Positions 17,178 through 25,692 of a stretch of 64,000 nucleotides of DNA are shown one piece after another (within the stretch, counting starts at the first letter, position 1; each line of letters starts with the position of its first letter). This stretch comes from Uliginosibacterium aquaticum. GTDB taxonomy: Bacteria; Pseudomonadota; Gammaproteobacteria; Burkholderiales; Rhodocyclaceae. A program made the translations under genes and the position numbers. Below the pieces are notes generated by a model. It saw nothing but the letters and a program-made list of their open reading frames with translations, was not told the origin of the DNA and made no database searches. The stretch lies in contig NZ_JABCSC020000002.1 of NCBI RefSeq assembly GCF_012972705.2, forward strand, positions 372,001 through 436,000, written 5' to 3'.

Positions 17178-18221
17178 TCAAGAGTTCGTACGGACTGAAT
17201 TGCGCCAGGCTTGTGGGGAATAGCTCCCGATGCGTTTGAAGGAGCGCCCGAAAGCCGTACTTTCGGAATACCCCAGGGATTTGGCTATGTCTTCGATTGA
17301 GCGATTGCTATCACGCAGCATCTGCTGGGCGACACAGAAGCGAATCTCATCGAGCAAGTGCCGGAAAGTCGTGCCCTCTTTCTGAAGGAGGCGATTCAAA
17401 CTTCGCTTATGGAGGTCAAGAGCATCCGCAACCTGCTCCTCAGCGCATTTCCCGCCCATCAGAGCGACCCAGATTTCCCGCCTTACCACTGCAGCAACGG
17501 TTCGCCCCCCACGGGCTTCCAGCATCCCGGCTTGCCAGGCTGCGCAAGCGTAGGCATGTATATCTGTCTCTCGAAATGAAAGCTGAAGCCAGCAGGCCGG
17601 AAAAATCAGTTCGGTGTGCTCAGCATCGAAGCAAACAGGAGCCTGAAAAGCCTCCCGGTAGCTTTCCGCTTCAGCAGGCACTCGAAACGGGAAGCGTACT
17701 TCGATAGGCCGCCACGCCGCACCACACAGGCTCCGCATAATCACAAATGCTCTCCCCATCGCCGAGGCACAGAACTGATCACCACCAGGTAGTCCCCCTT
17801 CCAGAATGGCGTAACCAATGTGTGCATTGGCCCCATTTACTTTAAGGCTCGCGATGGCTGCTCGATTGTGCAGCGATAGGTATTCGATCAGATTGTTCAA
17901 GGCAGTCCCCACATTCGGGGAGTGACGAACCAGAGTGCCAAGCGTGCCAAGCACAGCATCATCAATGGTCATGCCAAGGCGTAAGCCTAGACACGAGCAC
18001 TTTCCAAGCCTGACGCAAGCATCCGTCAGCGCTGCAGCGCAGCGGTAACTGATGATGCCATTTGGGTCATCAAGAAGCGTTCTGTCGAAGCCGGCTGCTT
18101 CGAAAATGGGCTCTGGCGCGATCCCTTGCCTGCGCAGTTCGGCACACAGATGCGTGAAGACACCAACCCGAAGCTCACCGGGGCCGGGCATGGGGGGCAA
18201 GGGTGAAGTAATGGTTCGCAT
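17178..18221 (-). CDS. AraC-family transcriptional regulator (Arabinose_bd/OruR-like)
   Basis: 347 residues from the ATG at 18221 (MRTITSPLPPMPGPG). The open frame extends 37 codons further to a TTG, but that start is weak and would enter the divergent promoter. Residues 20-215 resemble the N-terminal ligand domain of the OruR/ArgR-type AraC subgroup (FEAAGFDRTLLDDP, LGLRLGMTIDDAVLGTLG). Two C-terminal HTH motifs follow (EEQVADALDLHKRSLNRLLQ and SIEDIAKSLGYSESTAFGRS). Divergent from the DUF2092 gene with about 155 bases between starts, so it is the likely regulator of the exported-protein/sulfatase array. Confidence 0.88.
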   Translation of the reverse strand: MRTITSPLPPMPGPGELRVGVFTHLCAELRRQGIAPEPIFEAAGFDRTLLDDPNGIISYRCAAALTDACVRLGKCSCLGLRLGMTIDDAVLGTLGTLVRHSPNVGTALNNLIEYLSLHNRAAIASLKVNGANAHIGYAILEGGLPGGDQFCASAMGRAFVIMRSLCGAAWRPIEVRFPFRVPAEAESYREAFQAPVCFDAEHTELIFPACWLQLSFRETDIHAYACAAWQAGMLEARGGRTVAAVVRREIWVALMGGKCAEEQVADALDLHKRSLNRLLQKEGTTFRHLLDEIRFCVAQQMLRDSNRSIEDIAKSLGYSESTAFGRSFKRIGSYSPQAWRNSVRTNS

Positions 18222-18245
18222 GGGCGAAAGGGCACGGTTGATGTG

Positions 18246-18298
18246 CCGCAAATCTAACGCAGCTGTCGTGAAATGTAGATCCTTACCCGTTAGTGCGG
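18246..18298. promoter_or_regulatory. Interrupted inverted repeat in the AraC/DUF2092 divergent region
   Basis: CCGCAAATCTAACG (18246-18259) is matched on the opposite strand by CGTTAGTGCGG (18288-18298), apart from a 3-base insertion in the left arm. Arms of CCGCA plus CTAACG, 28 bases apart between divergent starts, are the kind of site an AraC dimer could use. Binding is inferred. Confidence 0.35.
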
Positions 18299-18376
18299 AA
18301 CCAGAATCGGAACTCACGACCCTGCTGGCCAAGCGGGTCGGAAAAAGTCATATGGCATCCACAAGGAGAGCGCAAG

Positions 18377-19126
18377 ATGATCACTTTTTCCCGATTCAGG
18401 CGGATGTTCCGGGGGGCGGCGTTGCTGGGGCTAGCCTGTCTCTCTCTGCAAAATGCGCAGGCTCAGATCGAACCGGAAGCTTCTGCCTTGCTGAAAAAGG
18501 CGACGGACTTTCTTGCCAAGCAACAGAAATTCAGTCTCAACACCCGCAGCTCACTCGAAATCGTTCTCGACTCCGGACAGAAGATCCAGTTTGACCACAC
18601 CACCGCACAATCGGTGCAGCGCCCGGACAAGTTGCGCGTGGAGCGCGGTGGCGATCTGGTCAAGCAGCTCTTCATCTATGACGGCAAATCGCTGATCCTC
18701 AGCAGCCCGTCGCAACATGTCTATGCCCGCGTGCCCGCTCCGGACACGCTCGAAGCGATGCTGGACTTCGCTCGCTCCTCGCTGGACATCATCGCGCCGG
18801 CGGGCGACCTGATCTACAAGGATGCCTACGACATCCTGATGACAGATGTCGAGAGCGGGTTTGTTGTCGGGAAAGGCGTGGTGGAAGGTGCTCGCTGCGA
18901 TCACCTGGCCTTCCGCGCACCGAATGTCGACTGGCAGATATGGATCGAAGACGGCCAGCGCCCGCTGATCCGCAAGCTGATCCTGACAACTCGTGATCTG
19001 GCCAGTGCGCCCCAGTTCTCTGTAGTTGTCAGCCGCTGGGATCTCATGCCCGCCTTTACAGCGGACACCTTCCGCATTTCGCCTCCCAAAGGGGCGCAGA
19101 AAATCGACTTTGTCGCACCGCGTTGA
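18377..19126 (+). CDS. DUF2092 family exported protein
   Basis: 249 residues from the ATG at 18377, which has an AAGGAG ribosome site at 18362-18367. Signal peptide with cleavage after AQA (about residue 30). The mature protein has the DUF2092 pattern: DFLAKQQKFSLNTRSSLEIVL, RPDKLRVERGG, LFIYDGKSLILSSP and CDHLAFRAPNVDWQIWIEDG. This is a beta-rich periplasmic fold reminiscent of LolA/LolB-like half-barrels; biochemical function is unknown. First gene of a same-strand run of exported and outer-membrane proteins. Confidence 0.87.
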   Translation: MITFSRFRRMFRGAALLGLACLSLQNAQAQIEPEASALLKKATDFLAKQQKFSLNTRSSLEIVLDSGQKIQFDHTTAQSVQRPDKLRVERGGDLVKQLFIYDGKSLILSSPSQHVYARVPAPDTLEAMLDFARSSLDIIAPAGDLIYKDAYDILMTDVESGFVVGKGVVEGARCDHLAFRAPNVDWQIWIEDGQRPLIRKLILTTRDLASAPQFSVVVSRWDLMPAFTADTFRISPPKGAQKIDFVAPR

Positions 19127-19147
19127 TTCAGCCGCGAGGAACAGCTC

Positions 19148-19639
19148 ATGAACACGTCCAAGGTCACAAGGCGACTTCTGTTGAGTGCGGTCGCGCTTGC
19201 TGCTTCATTTTCCGATATCACCTTCACGCCCATGCCGGCCGTAGGCTGGATACCTGCGGCGCAAGCCGTCGTGGGCGCGCCGCTCACCCCCGTTTCCGGC
19301 GCAGGTGTGGCACGTCGCACCACGCGGCGCGTCGCGGCTACACAAGGTGCTGCCGCCAGCAGCACCAAGCAGCAGCAGGAAGCCACGGCCCAACAGCAGT
19401 CCTCGATAGCTCAGCAACAAGCCGCTACGGCGCAGCAGCAGACTGCCACCGCGCAACAGCAGGCGGCTGTGGCCCAGCAACAGGCAGCCGTCACAAAACC
19501 GCCCACCGGCTCGATCGCCACCACCCTGCCACCAGGCTGCAAGGCCGAGACAAAGGATGGCGTGGAATACCAGAAATGCGGTGAGGTCTCTTACCGGGCG
19601 GCCTTCCAGGGGAACAACCTGGTCTACGTGGTTCAGTGA
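19148..19639 (+). CDS. Exported Gln-rich repeat protein
   Basis: 163 residues with a signal peptide of about 40 residues ending near AQA. The centre (about residues 74-115) is a run of QQQ blocks spaced by small residues, as in ATAQQQTATAQQQAAVAQQQ. The C-terminal part (LPPGCKAETKDGVEYQKCG, then a YRAAFQGNNLVYVV strand) has two Cys that may form a disulfide. This layout is seen in short periplasmic or surface proteins encoded beside DUF2092 genes. An AGGA site lies 7 bases before the ATG. Function unknown; the QQQ segment is probably an extended spacer or coiled-coil linker. Confidence 0.75.
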   Translation: MNTSKVTRRLLLSAVALAASFSDITFTPMPAVGWIPAAQAVVGAPLTPVSGAGVARRTTRRVAATQGAAASSTKQQQEATAQQQSSIAQQQAATAQQQTATAQQQAAVAQQQAAVTKPPTGSIATTLPPGCKAETKDGVEYQKCGEVSYRAAFQGNNLVYVVQ

Positions 19640-19669
19640 GCACTTCGTTTTAACTGAAGGAGGCCAGCC

Positions 19670-20083
19670 ATGAGCAAGAGCTGTGTTGCCGTGCTGTCGT
19701 GGGTCTTGCTGAGTCTGGGCGTCGCAGCGCCCGCGGGCGCGCGCGACCCCGGCGTCAATCAACCCGGCGTTGTCGGCAACCGCGACCCGGGAGCGCCCGG
19801 GGCCGGTACTGTGGATCCCGGCATCAACCAGCCGGGGGCAGCAGGAAACCGTGGCACAGCAGGCGGAGCCCCCGGTGTGGGCAAGGTCGATCCCGGCGTC
19901 AACCAACCAGGGGCTGCGGGAAACCGCGGCGTGGCAGGCGGTGCACCCGGCGTTGGCAAGGTCGATCCGGGCGTCAATCAGCCGGGCGCGGTGGGGAATA
20001 GTGGTCTGGGAGGCGATCCGGGCATCAACCAGCCCGGCGTCGCGGGCAACACGCGTGCCGTGGCACGTCGTTCCGTCAGATAG
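19670..20083 (+). CDS. Exported Gly/Pro-rich repeat protein with DPG[VI]NQPG units
   Basis: 137 residues; signal peptide (cleavage after AGA, about residue 24). Nearly all of the mature chain is five copies of DPG[VI]NQPG-xx-GN (starting at residues 26, 49, 74, 99 and 116), separated by GxAGGAPGVGKV-type spacers. There is no globular domain, Cys or aromatic residue in the repeat part, so it is probably an extended, flexible periplasmic or surface chain. A GAAGGAGG ribosome site precedes the ATG. Not recognised as a characterised family. Confidence 0.75.
   Translation: MSKSCVAVLSWVLLSLGVAAPAGARDPGVNQPGVVGNRDPGAPGAGTVDPGINQPGAAGNRGTAGGAPGVGKVDPGVNQPGAAGNRGVAGGAPGVGKVDPGVNQPGAVGNSGLGGDPGINQPGVAGNTRAVARRSVR
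19814..20060 (+). repeat. Tandem coding repeats for DPGxNQPG units
   Basis: About 75-base units (two nearly full copies plus two shortened ones; a fifth, divergent copy lies upstream at about 19,745). They encode DPG[VI]NQPGxxGN plus a GGAPGVGKV spacer. Third positions differ between copies while the protein pattern is retained, indicating selection on the repeat peptide. Confidence 0.8.
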
Positions 20084-20094
20084 CGGAAACGGAC

Positions 20095-21255
20095 ATGTCC
20101 GCCCTCCCTCGCCGCGGGCTAGCCAGTCTGCTCTTCTGTGCCCTGCTTGCGCTGACTCTGAGCGGCGGGGCACGGGCCGAAGAGGCGATGGATTCGCGTT
20201 TTCGCGCCGCCGAGGATGGCCAGTTCGATATCAGCGGATTCATTGACCAGGCCTATGGCTTCGTGCCACTCGTGGTGCCCATCACCGAACCGGCGGTAGG
20301 CATCGGCGCGGTTGGCGCAGCGGTATTCATCGATAAACCCGCCACTGCGGATACCCGAGCCGGTTTTGGCCGCCCCAACATCACGGCGGTCGGCGCGCTG
20401 GGGACGGAGAATGGCACGCGCGGAGCTTTCGTGGCGGACGTGCGTCACTGGCTGGATGATCGGCTGAAGACCGTGGCGGTCGTGATGAAATCCTCGGTGA
20501 ATCTTGATTTCTACGGGCTCGGTCGTGTGCCGGAACTGCAGGACTCGCCACTGGCCTATACGTTGGGCATTGAGCTGGCCATGCTGCAGGCGCGTTACCG
20601 GCTCGGGCAATCACCCTGGTGGCTGGGTTTGGGCTACACCCGTGCCAATGCAGATGTGAGCTTCGACGCCCCCGCCGGAACGCCAGGCCTGCCGGATTTT
20701 TCAAAGAACTCGAAGATCGGCGGGCTACTGCCCGTGCTGAGCTACGACTCCCGCAATTCGCCCTTCACGCCCACGGCCGGCAGCCTGCTTGAACTGGGCC
20801 TCGGGGCGTTCAACAAGTCTCTCGGCAGTGACAGCGACTTCAAGCGCTACAGCCTCACCGGCATTCACTACGTCCCCTTGAGCCAGAGCTGGAATCTGGG
20901 TGTGCTCGGTAGCGCCTCCGCCCTGCAGGGGGACGCCCCTTTCTACATGTATCCCTTCGTGATGATGCGTGGCGTGCCCGCCATGCGCTATCAGGGTGAG
21001 CAGGTGGCCCAGCTGGAGGCCGAGCTGCGCTGGCAGTTCTGGCAGCGCTACAGCCTGGTGATTTTCGGCGGGGGTGGCGCAGCACGGCTCGACACCGGTC
21101 GCGCCGAATCGAAACGCGAAGTGCTGGCCGGCGGACTGGGCATCCGGTACGAACTGGCGCGCAAATACGGCTTGCACATGGGGCTGGATATCGCCCGCGG
21201 CCCCGACGGCAATGCCTTTTACATCAACTTTGGCAGCGCATGGATGCGACCGTGA
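20095..21255 (+). CDS. BamA/surface-antigen-like outer-membrane beta-barrel protein
   Basis: 386 residues. A signal peptide (cleavage after ARA, about residue 27) is followed by a barrel typical of the bacterial surface antigen (Omp85 C-terminal) family: PVLSYDSRNSPFTPTAG is the diagnostic segment, and there are many alternating strands. No POTRA domains are visible, so it is a barrel-only member rather than BamA itself. Encoded 11 bases after the Gly/Pro-repeat gene. Likely role: an outer-membrane pore or assembly partner for the neighbouring exported proteins (inference). Confidence 0.8.
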   Translation: MSALPRRGLASLLFCALLALTLSGGARAEEAMDSRFRAAEDGQFDISGFIDQAYGFVPLVVPITEPAVGIGAVGAAVFIDKPATADTRAGFGRPNITAVGALGTENGTRGAFVADVRHWLDDRLKTVAVVMKSSVNLDFYGLGRVPELQDSPLAYTLGIELAMLQARYRLGQSPWWLGLGYTRANADVSFDAPAGTPGLPDFSKNSKIGGLLPVLSYDSRNSPFTPTAGSLLELGLGAFNKSLGSDSDFKRYSLTGIHYVPLSQSWNLGVLGSASALQGDAPFYMYPFVMMRGVPAMRYQGEQVAQLEAELRWQFWQRYSLVIFGGGGAARLDTGRAESKREVLAGGLGIRYELARKYGLHMGLDIARGPDGNAFYINFGSAWMRP

Positions 21256-21362
21256 GAACTCAAAAGTCATTTGGCATGCCGGAATCTGCACTTGAGCCGG
21301 CCTTCGTTTCAAGCCGCGCAGAAAAAGCGTCCTGACGTGACCCCGACTCCTGACCAGACACC

Positions 21363-22661
21363 ATGAATTCACCGCTTCCGCAGAAGACCATCGAACTCAG
21401 AAAGCCACGCGCGAAACTGGCGCCCTTGCCGCCGGGAGCGTGCCATCGCTTCCATGCGATCGTCAAGCCGGTTGGCGCGCAGTGCAATCTGGACTGCGCC
21501 TACTGCTACTACCTTCACAAGGAGGAAATGCTGGGGCAAGCACGTCAGCCGCGCATGGCGGATGAAATGCTGGAAGAGCATATCCGCCAGTACATCGAGG
21601 CGCAGACTGGCGACGAGGTGGTATTCAGCTGGCAAGGGGGCGAGCCGACCATCCTCGGCGTGGACTTCTTCCGCAAGGTCGTCGCCCTGCAGGAGCGCCA
21701 TCGCAAGCCGGGCCAGCGCATCGAGAATGACCTGCAGACCAATGGCACCCTGCTCGATGCCGAGTGGGCCACCTTCCTGAAACAGCATGACTTCCTCGTG
21801 GGCCTGAGCTGCGACGGTCCGCAGGATTTGCATGACCGCTACCGGCTCACCAAGGGCGGGGCGACGACGCACGCCAAGGTCGTGGCGGCCGCTCGCCTGC
21901 TGCAGCAGCATGACGTGCCCTTCAGCGTGCTGTGCGTGGTCAATCGCGATAACGCACAGCAGCCACTGGAGGTCTATCGCTTCCTGACGCGCGAACTGGG
22001 TGCCCGCCGCTTGCAGTTCATCTCCTGCGTCGAGCCGAAAAGCTTCGCCAGCGTCGCGCCCCAGCACCAGAGTCCGGCTGCGCAACCGCTTGTGGGTAGC
22101 CGCGCCGCGAGACCGGGAACGCCTGACTCGGTGGTGACCGACTGGTCAGTCGCACCCGAGGACTGGGGCCACTTCCTGAGTGCGGTATGGGATGACTGGT
22201 ATGCCAACGATTACGGCAAGGTGCATATCGACCTGTTCGAGAACGTGGTGGCCCAGTCGCTTGGCATGCCCGCTCAGCGTTGCATCACGGCGGAGTTCTG
22301 CGGCAAGAGTCTGGCCATCGAGCACTCCGGCGAGGTGTTCTCCTGCGACCACTATGTCTATCCCGAGTACCGGCTCGGCAACATTGCCGACACGCACTGG
22401 AGCGAGATGGCCTACACCGAACGCCAGCAAGGCTTCGGCTTCGCCAAGCGTGACACCCTTCCACGGGATTGCCGCGAGTGCCCGCATCTGAAGCTGTGCT
22501 GGGGCGAATGCCCGAAAAACCGGCTGGTACGTACCTCCTCGGGCGAGCCGGGTCTGAACTATCTGTGCCCCGGCCTGAAGCACTTCTACAGCCACATCCA
22601 GCGCGACATGCCACGCATCCTGCAACAGGTTTCCCGTTATCTGGAACGCATCCAGAGGTAA
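21363..22661 (+). CDS. atsB: Anaerobic sulfatase-maturating enzyme (radical SAM/SPASM)
   Basis: 432 residues. The radical-SAM cluster motif CNLDCAYCYYL gives C41, C45 and C48. The substrate-binding segment FSWQGGEPTI follows. The SPASM domain near the C-terminus has CDHYVYP and CRECPHLKLCWGECPKN, supplying ligands for auxiliary [4Fe-4S] clusters. These enzymes oxidise the active-site Cys or Ser of sulfatases to formylglycine. The adjacent gene encodes a serine-type sulfatase, matching the Klebsiella atsBA arrangement. A low-complexity insert around residues 225-255 (QSPAAQPLVGSRAARPGTP) is unusual for the family. Confidence 0.92.
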   Translation: MNSPLPQKTIELRKPRAKLAPLPPGACHRFHAIVKPVGAQCNLDCAYCYYLHKEEMLGQARQPRMADEMLEEHIRQYIEAQTGDEVVFSWQGGEPTILGVDFFRKVVALQERHRKPGQRIENDLQTNGTLLDAEWATFLKQHDFLVGLSCDGPQDLHDRYRLTKGGATTHAKVVAAARLLQQHDVPFSVLCVVNRDNAQQPLEVYRFLTRELGARRLQFISCVEPKSFASVAPQHQSPAAQPLVGSRAARPGTPDSVVTDWSVAPEDWGHFLSAVWDDWYANDYGKVHIDLFENVVAQSLGMPAQRCITAEFCGKSLAIEHSGEVFSCDHYVYPEYRLGNIADTHWSEMAYTERQQGFGFAKRDTLPRDCRECPHLKLCWGECPKNRLVRTSSGEPGLNYLCPGLKHFYSHIQRDMPRILQQVSRYLERIQR

Positions 22662-22746
22662 ACAACCACCTGCAAAAGCCTTTATGCACGTGAAGCCAGA
22701 AGCTGCCTGTCATAAGCAGGCATCCAGTATCAAAACAGGAGGAAAC

Positions 22747-24534
22747 ATGAAGAAACGAACATCCCTGACCGTGATCGCCGCAACACTAGCGACGCTGTTC
22801 GCGGCATCTGCTCCCGCGCAGACTCCGGCCAAGCGCCCCAATATCGTCATCCTGCTCGGAGACGATCTGGGCTTCTCCGACACCGGCGCCTTTGGCAGCG
22901 AGATCAAGACGCCCAACATCGATGCCCTCGCCAGTGATGGGGTGCGCTTCACCAATTTCTACACCCATGCCACGAGTTCGCCGACGCGCTCGATGCTGCT
23001 GACCGGTGTGGATAACCACCTCAATGGCCTTGGCAATATGGACGAGTACACCGCGCCGAACCAGATGGGGGTTCCAGGCTACGAGGGCTATCTCAGCAAG
23101 CAGGTGGCGACGCTGCCGCAATTGCTCAAGGGAGCGGGTTACCACACCTACATGGTGGGCAAGTGGCACTTGGGCAAGGCGCCTGACCTGATCCCGGCGG
23201 CGCGCGGCTTCGAGCGCGACTTTACCCTGCTCGATGGTGCCGCCAGCTACTGGGACATGACCAACTTCACCGCTGTCGCGCCCAAGTCGGTGTTCACCGA
23301 AGATGGCCGCTATCTGACCGAACTGCCCAAGGATTACTACGCCACCAAGACCTATACCGACAAGCTGATCAACTTCATCGACGCGAATCGCGGCGACGGC
23401 AAGCCCTTCTTCGCCTATGTGGCCCATCAGGCCCCGCACGACCCCTTCCACCTGCCCAAAGAATGGCGCAACCGCCATGTCGGCGAATACGACCAGGGTT
23501 GGGATGCCGTTCGCCAGGCACGTCTGAAGCGTCAGATCGAGATGGGCATCATGCCGGCGGGCACGCAGCTCTCCGAGCGCATGTGGTTCTTGCCCGATCC
23601 GACCGTCCTCGCGCCTGCCGCCCGTGCCATTCAGGGCAAGAAGATGGAGCTGTACGCCGGCATGGTCGAGAACCTCGACCACCACATCGGGCGCCTGGTT
23701 CAGCACCTGAAGGACATCGGAGAATACGAGAACACGATCTTCGTGACCTTCGGTGACAACGGCGCCGAGGGCACTGACCTGTTCAAGATGATTGCCGGCT
23801 CACCGGGCTCGCGGGACTACCTGTTTGCCGCCACGGCCTGGTCCCAGACCCACCCGAATGCCTGGGGCGACCCCGGCTCCTACGTCGGCTACGGCCCGAT
23901 GTGGGCCCAGGTTTCAATGACGCCCTTCAGTCAGTACAAGGGCTGGATGGCCGAAGGTGGCATCCGCAACGGCCTGATCGTCAGCGGGCCACCCGTCAAG
24001 CGTGCGAAGGGCAGCATCAACAACGGCCTGATGCATGTCGCCGACATCATGCCGACCATGCTGGAGCTGGCGGGCGCCAGCTATCCGGAGAAGCTGGACG
24101 GAAAAACGCTGCCGCCGCTGACCGGCAAGTCCTGGAGCAAGGTGCTGGCCAATCAGGCTGAGTCCCCGCGCACCGAGCAGGATTACCTTGGCTGGGAAAT
24201 CTTCGGCAATCACGCCATCCGCCAGGGCGAATGGAAGATCCGCTGGCAGCACAAATCTTTCGGCAAGGGCGACTGGGAACTGTTCAACGTGGTGAAGGAC
24301 CCCGCGGAACGCAAGGATCTGGCCGCCTCGAATCCTGACAAGCTCAAGAGCATGCTCGCACTGTGGGATCGCTACGCAAAGGACAACAACGTGATCCTGC
24401 CCAACCGAACCATGTTCGAAACGCTGGAAGACCAGTTGCCGCCGCGTGTGCCGGACGACGCCGGCTATCCGCCGCTGATCTACAAGAAGCAGTTCCTGCC
24501 GCCCAAGGACATGCTGGCAGAACCCAAGCCTTGA
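22747..24534 (+). CDS. atsA: Arylsulfatase, serine-type (formylglycine-dependent)
   Basis: 595 residues from the ATG at 22747, preceded by AGGAGG at 22738-22743. Signal peptide with cleavage after APA or AQT (about residue 24). Metal-binding D39-D40 is in ILLGDDLGFSD. The sulfatase signature is S77-S-P-T-R81 followed by SMLLTG, so the modified residue is Ser rather than Cys, as in Klebsiella AtsA. GKWHLG and FGDNGAEG complete the active site. It hydrolyses sulfate esters in the periplasm to release sulfate; the natural substrate is unknown. The maturase is encoded 85 bases upstream. Confidence 0.94.
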   Translation: MKKRTSLTVIAATLATLFAASAPAQTPAKRPNIVILLGDDLGFSDTGAFGSEIKTPNIDALASDGVRFTNFYTHATSSPTRSMLLTGVDNHLNGLGNMDEYTAPNQMGVPGYEGYLSKQVATLPQLLKGAGYHTYMVGKWHLGKAPDLIPAARGFERDFTLLDGAASYWDMTNFTAVAPKSVFTEDGRYLTELPKDYYATKTYTDKLINFIDANRGDGKPFFAYVAHQAPHDPFHLPKEWRNRHVGEYDQGWDAVRQARLKRQIEMGIMPAGTQLSERMWFLPDPTVLAPAARAIQGKKMELYAGMVENLDHHIGRLVQHLKDIGEYENTIFVTFGDNGAEGTDLFKMIAGSPGSRDYLFAATAWSQTHPNAWGDPGSYVGYGPMWAQVSMTPFSQYKGWMAEGGIRNGLIVSGPPVKRAKGSINNGLMHVADIMPTMLELAGASYPEKLDGKTLPPLTGKSWSKVLANQAESPRTEQDYLGWEIFGNHAIRQGEWKIRWQHKSFGKGDWELFNVVKDPAERKDLAASNPDKLKSMLALWDRYAKDNNVILPNRTMFETLEDQLPPRVPDDAGYPPLIYKKQFLPPKDMLAEPKP

Positions 24535-24580
24535 TCGCAGTAATGATGAACCGCTCAAACATTCAGGAAGGATGGCTCGT

Positions 24581-25591
24581 ATGAATCAAAACCACGCAAA
24601 CCCCTGTCAGCCGCGCGCCGCCCTGCGCGTGGCCGCCGCGGCAGTCATCGCTCTGGGGCTGTGCCAGTCGGTGCAGGCCCAGGTGCCCGGCCGCTTCTAC
24701 TGGAAGTCGCTCTCCGGTGGCAGTGCCGTACCGCTGATTTTCGAATCGGTAAGCGGCAACACCAACCCCTTTGACTCCTCGCATCGGGTGAGTGCCGGCG
24801 CCGAGTTCGACGCAACCATGGCCATGGCCGGCTATGCGCAGACCTTCTCGCTCTTCGACCGCTCTGCGATGGCCGCGGTGATCCTGCCGATGGGGCGTCT
24901 TTCCGGTGAAGCCACCAAAGTCGTCAATGGCGCCTCGGTGGCTTCCGCCCAGCAGTCCGCCAGCGGATTCGGTGACCCGATGCTGGAGTTCGACATCAAC
25001 CTGATCGGGCCCAAAGCGCAGAAGACCATCCCGGACGCAGTCCGCTACGAGCCCGGTTTCTCGCTGGACGTGCTGGCAGATCTGGCGCTGCCGATCGGCG
25101 AATACGACAGCAAGCAAGCCCTGAATCTGGGGCAGAACCGCTGGTATGGCCGCATTGGTGCCCCCATGGTGATGCAGATCGGCAGCTGGGTGCCGGGCCG
25201 GCGTACCACCTTCGAACTGCTGCCCTCGGCCTGGATCTTCGGCGACAACACCAACTACGTTGGCCAGACGCTCAAGACCGACCCCTTGTTCCAGCTCGAT
25301 GCCCACCTGACGCGCGACTTCAACGAGACCCTGTGGGGCTCGCTGGACGCATCCTGGTACAACGGCGGCAAGGCCACGATCAACGGAGTAGCCGGCGACA
25401 AGCGCAATGACATCGCCTACGGCCTGACAATTGGCATGCAGATCAATCCAAACACCAGTCTGACCTTCGGCTACAAGTCGACAGCCAATGACAGCGGCAC
25501 AAATGATATGCGCCTGGACAGTTTCATGATCACGCTCATCTCGGGCTGGCATCCGATCATCGAAGGCTCGCGCCGCCTCAAGGGCGAATAA
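24581..25591 (+). CDS. Outer-membrane beta-barrel protein (MetA-pathway/transporter type)
   Basis: 336 residues from the ATG at 24581, which is 9 bases after AGGAAGG; the in-frame ATG at 24572 abuts that site and is less likely. Signal peptide with cleavage after VQA. The body resembles the phenol-degradation MetA-like transporter family (LADLALPIGEYDSKQALNLGQN, RTTFELLPSAWIFGDNT, LTFGYKSTAND): small barrels thought to help aromatic or hydrophobic compounds cross the outer membrane. Immediately downstream of the sulfatase, so it may admit the sulfate ester. Confidence 0.82.
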   Translation: MNQNHANPCQPRAALRVAAAAVIALGLCQSVQAQVPGRFYWKSLSGGSAVPLIFESVSGNTNPFDSSHRVSAGAEFDATMAMAGYAQTFSLFDRSAMAAVILPMGRLSGEATKVVNGASVASAQQSASGFGDPMLEFDINLIGPKAQKTIPDAVRYEPGFSLDVLADLALPIGEYDSKQALNLGQNRWYGRIGAPMVMQIGSWVPGRRTTFELLPSAWIFGDNTNYVGQTLKTDPLFQLDAHLTRDFNETLWGSLDASWYNGGKATINGVAGDKRNDIAYGLTIGMQINPNTSLTFGYKSTANDSGTNDMRLDSFMITLISGWHPIIEGSRRLKGE

Positions 25592-25598
25592 GGTCCGT

Positions 25599-25629
25599 AC
25601 GCCCCCGCTTGCCTGCCACGCGGGGGCGT
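25599..25629 (+). terminator. Terminator-like hairpin between two barrel genes
   Basis: A 10-bp perfect GC-rich stem ACGCCCCCGC (25599-25608) / GCGGGGGCGT (25620-25629), loop of 11 bases, with only TT after it. It may attenuate rather than stop transcription. Confidence 0.5.
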
Positions 25630-25692
25630 TGCCTGTGGTGATCCAGGCTAGAACCTAAGCCACGTCCTGATACAACAGAAACGGAAAATGCG

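Noticed and set aside
18222-18332. N-terminal extension of the AraC regulator to a TTG
   Set aside because: The extension would cover the divergent promoter, uses a weak start and does not resemble the family N-terminus.
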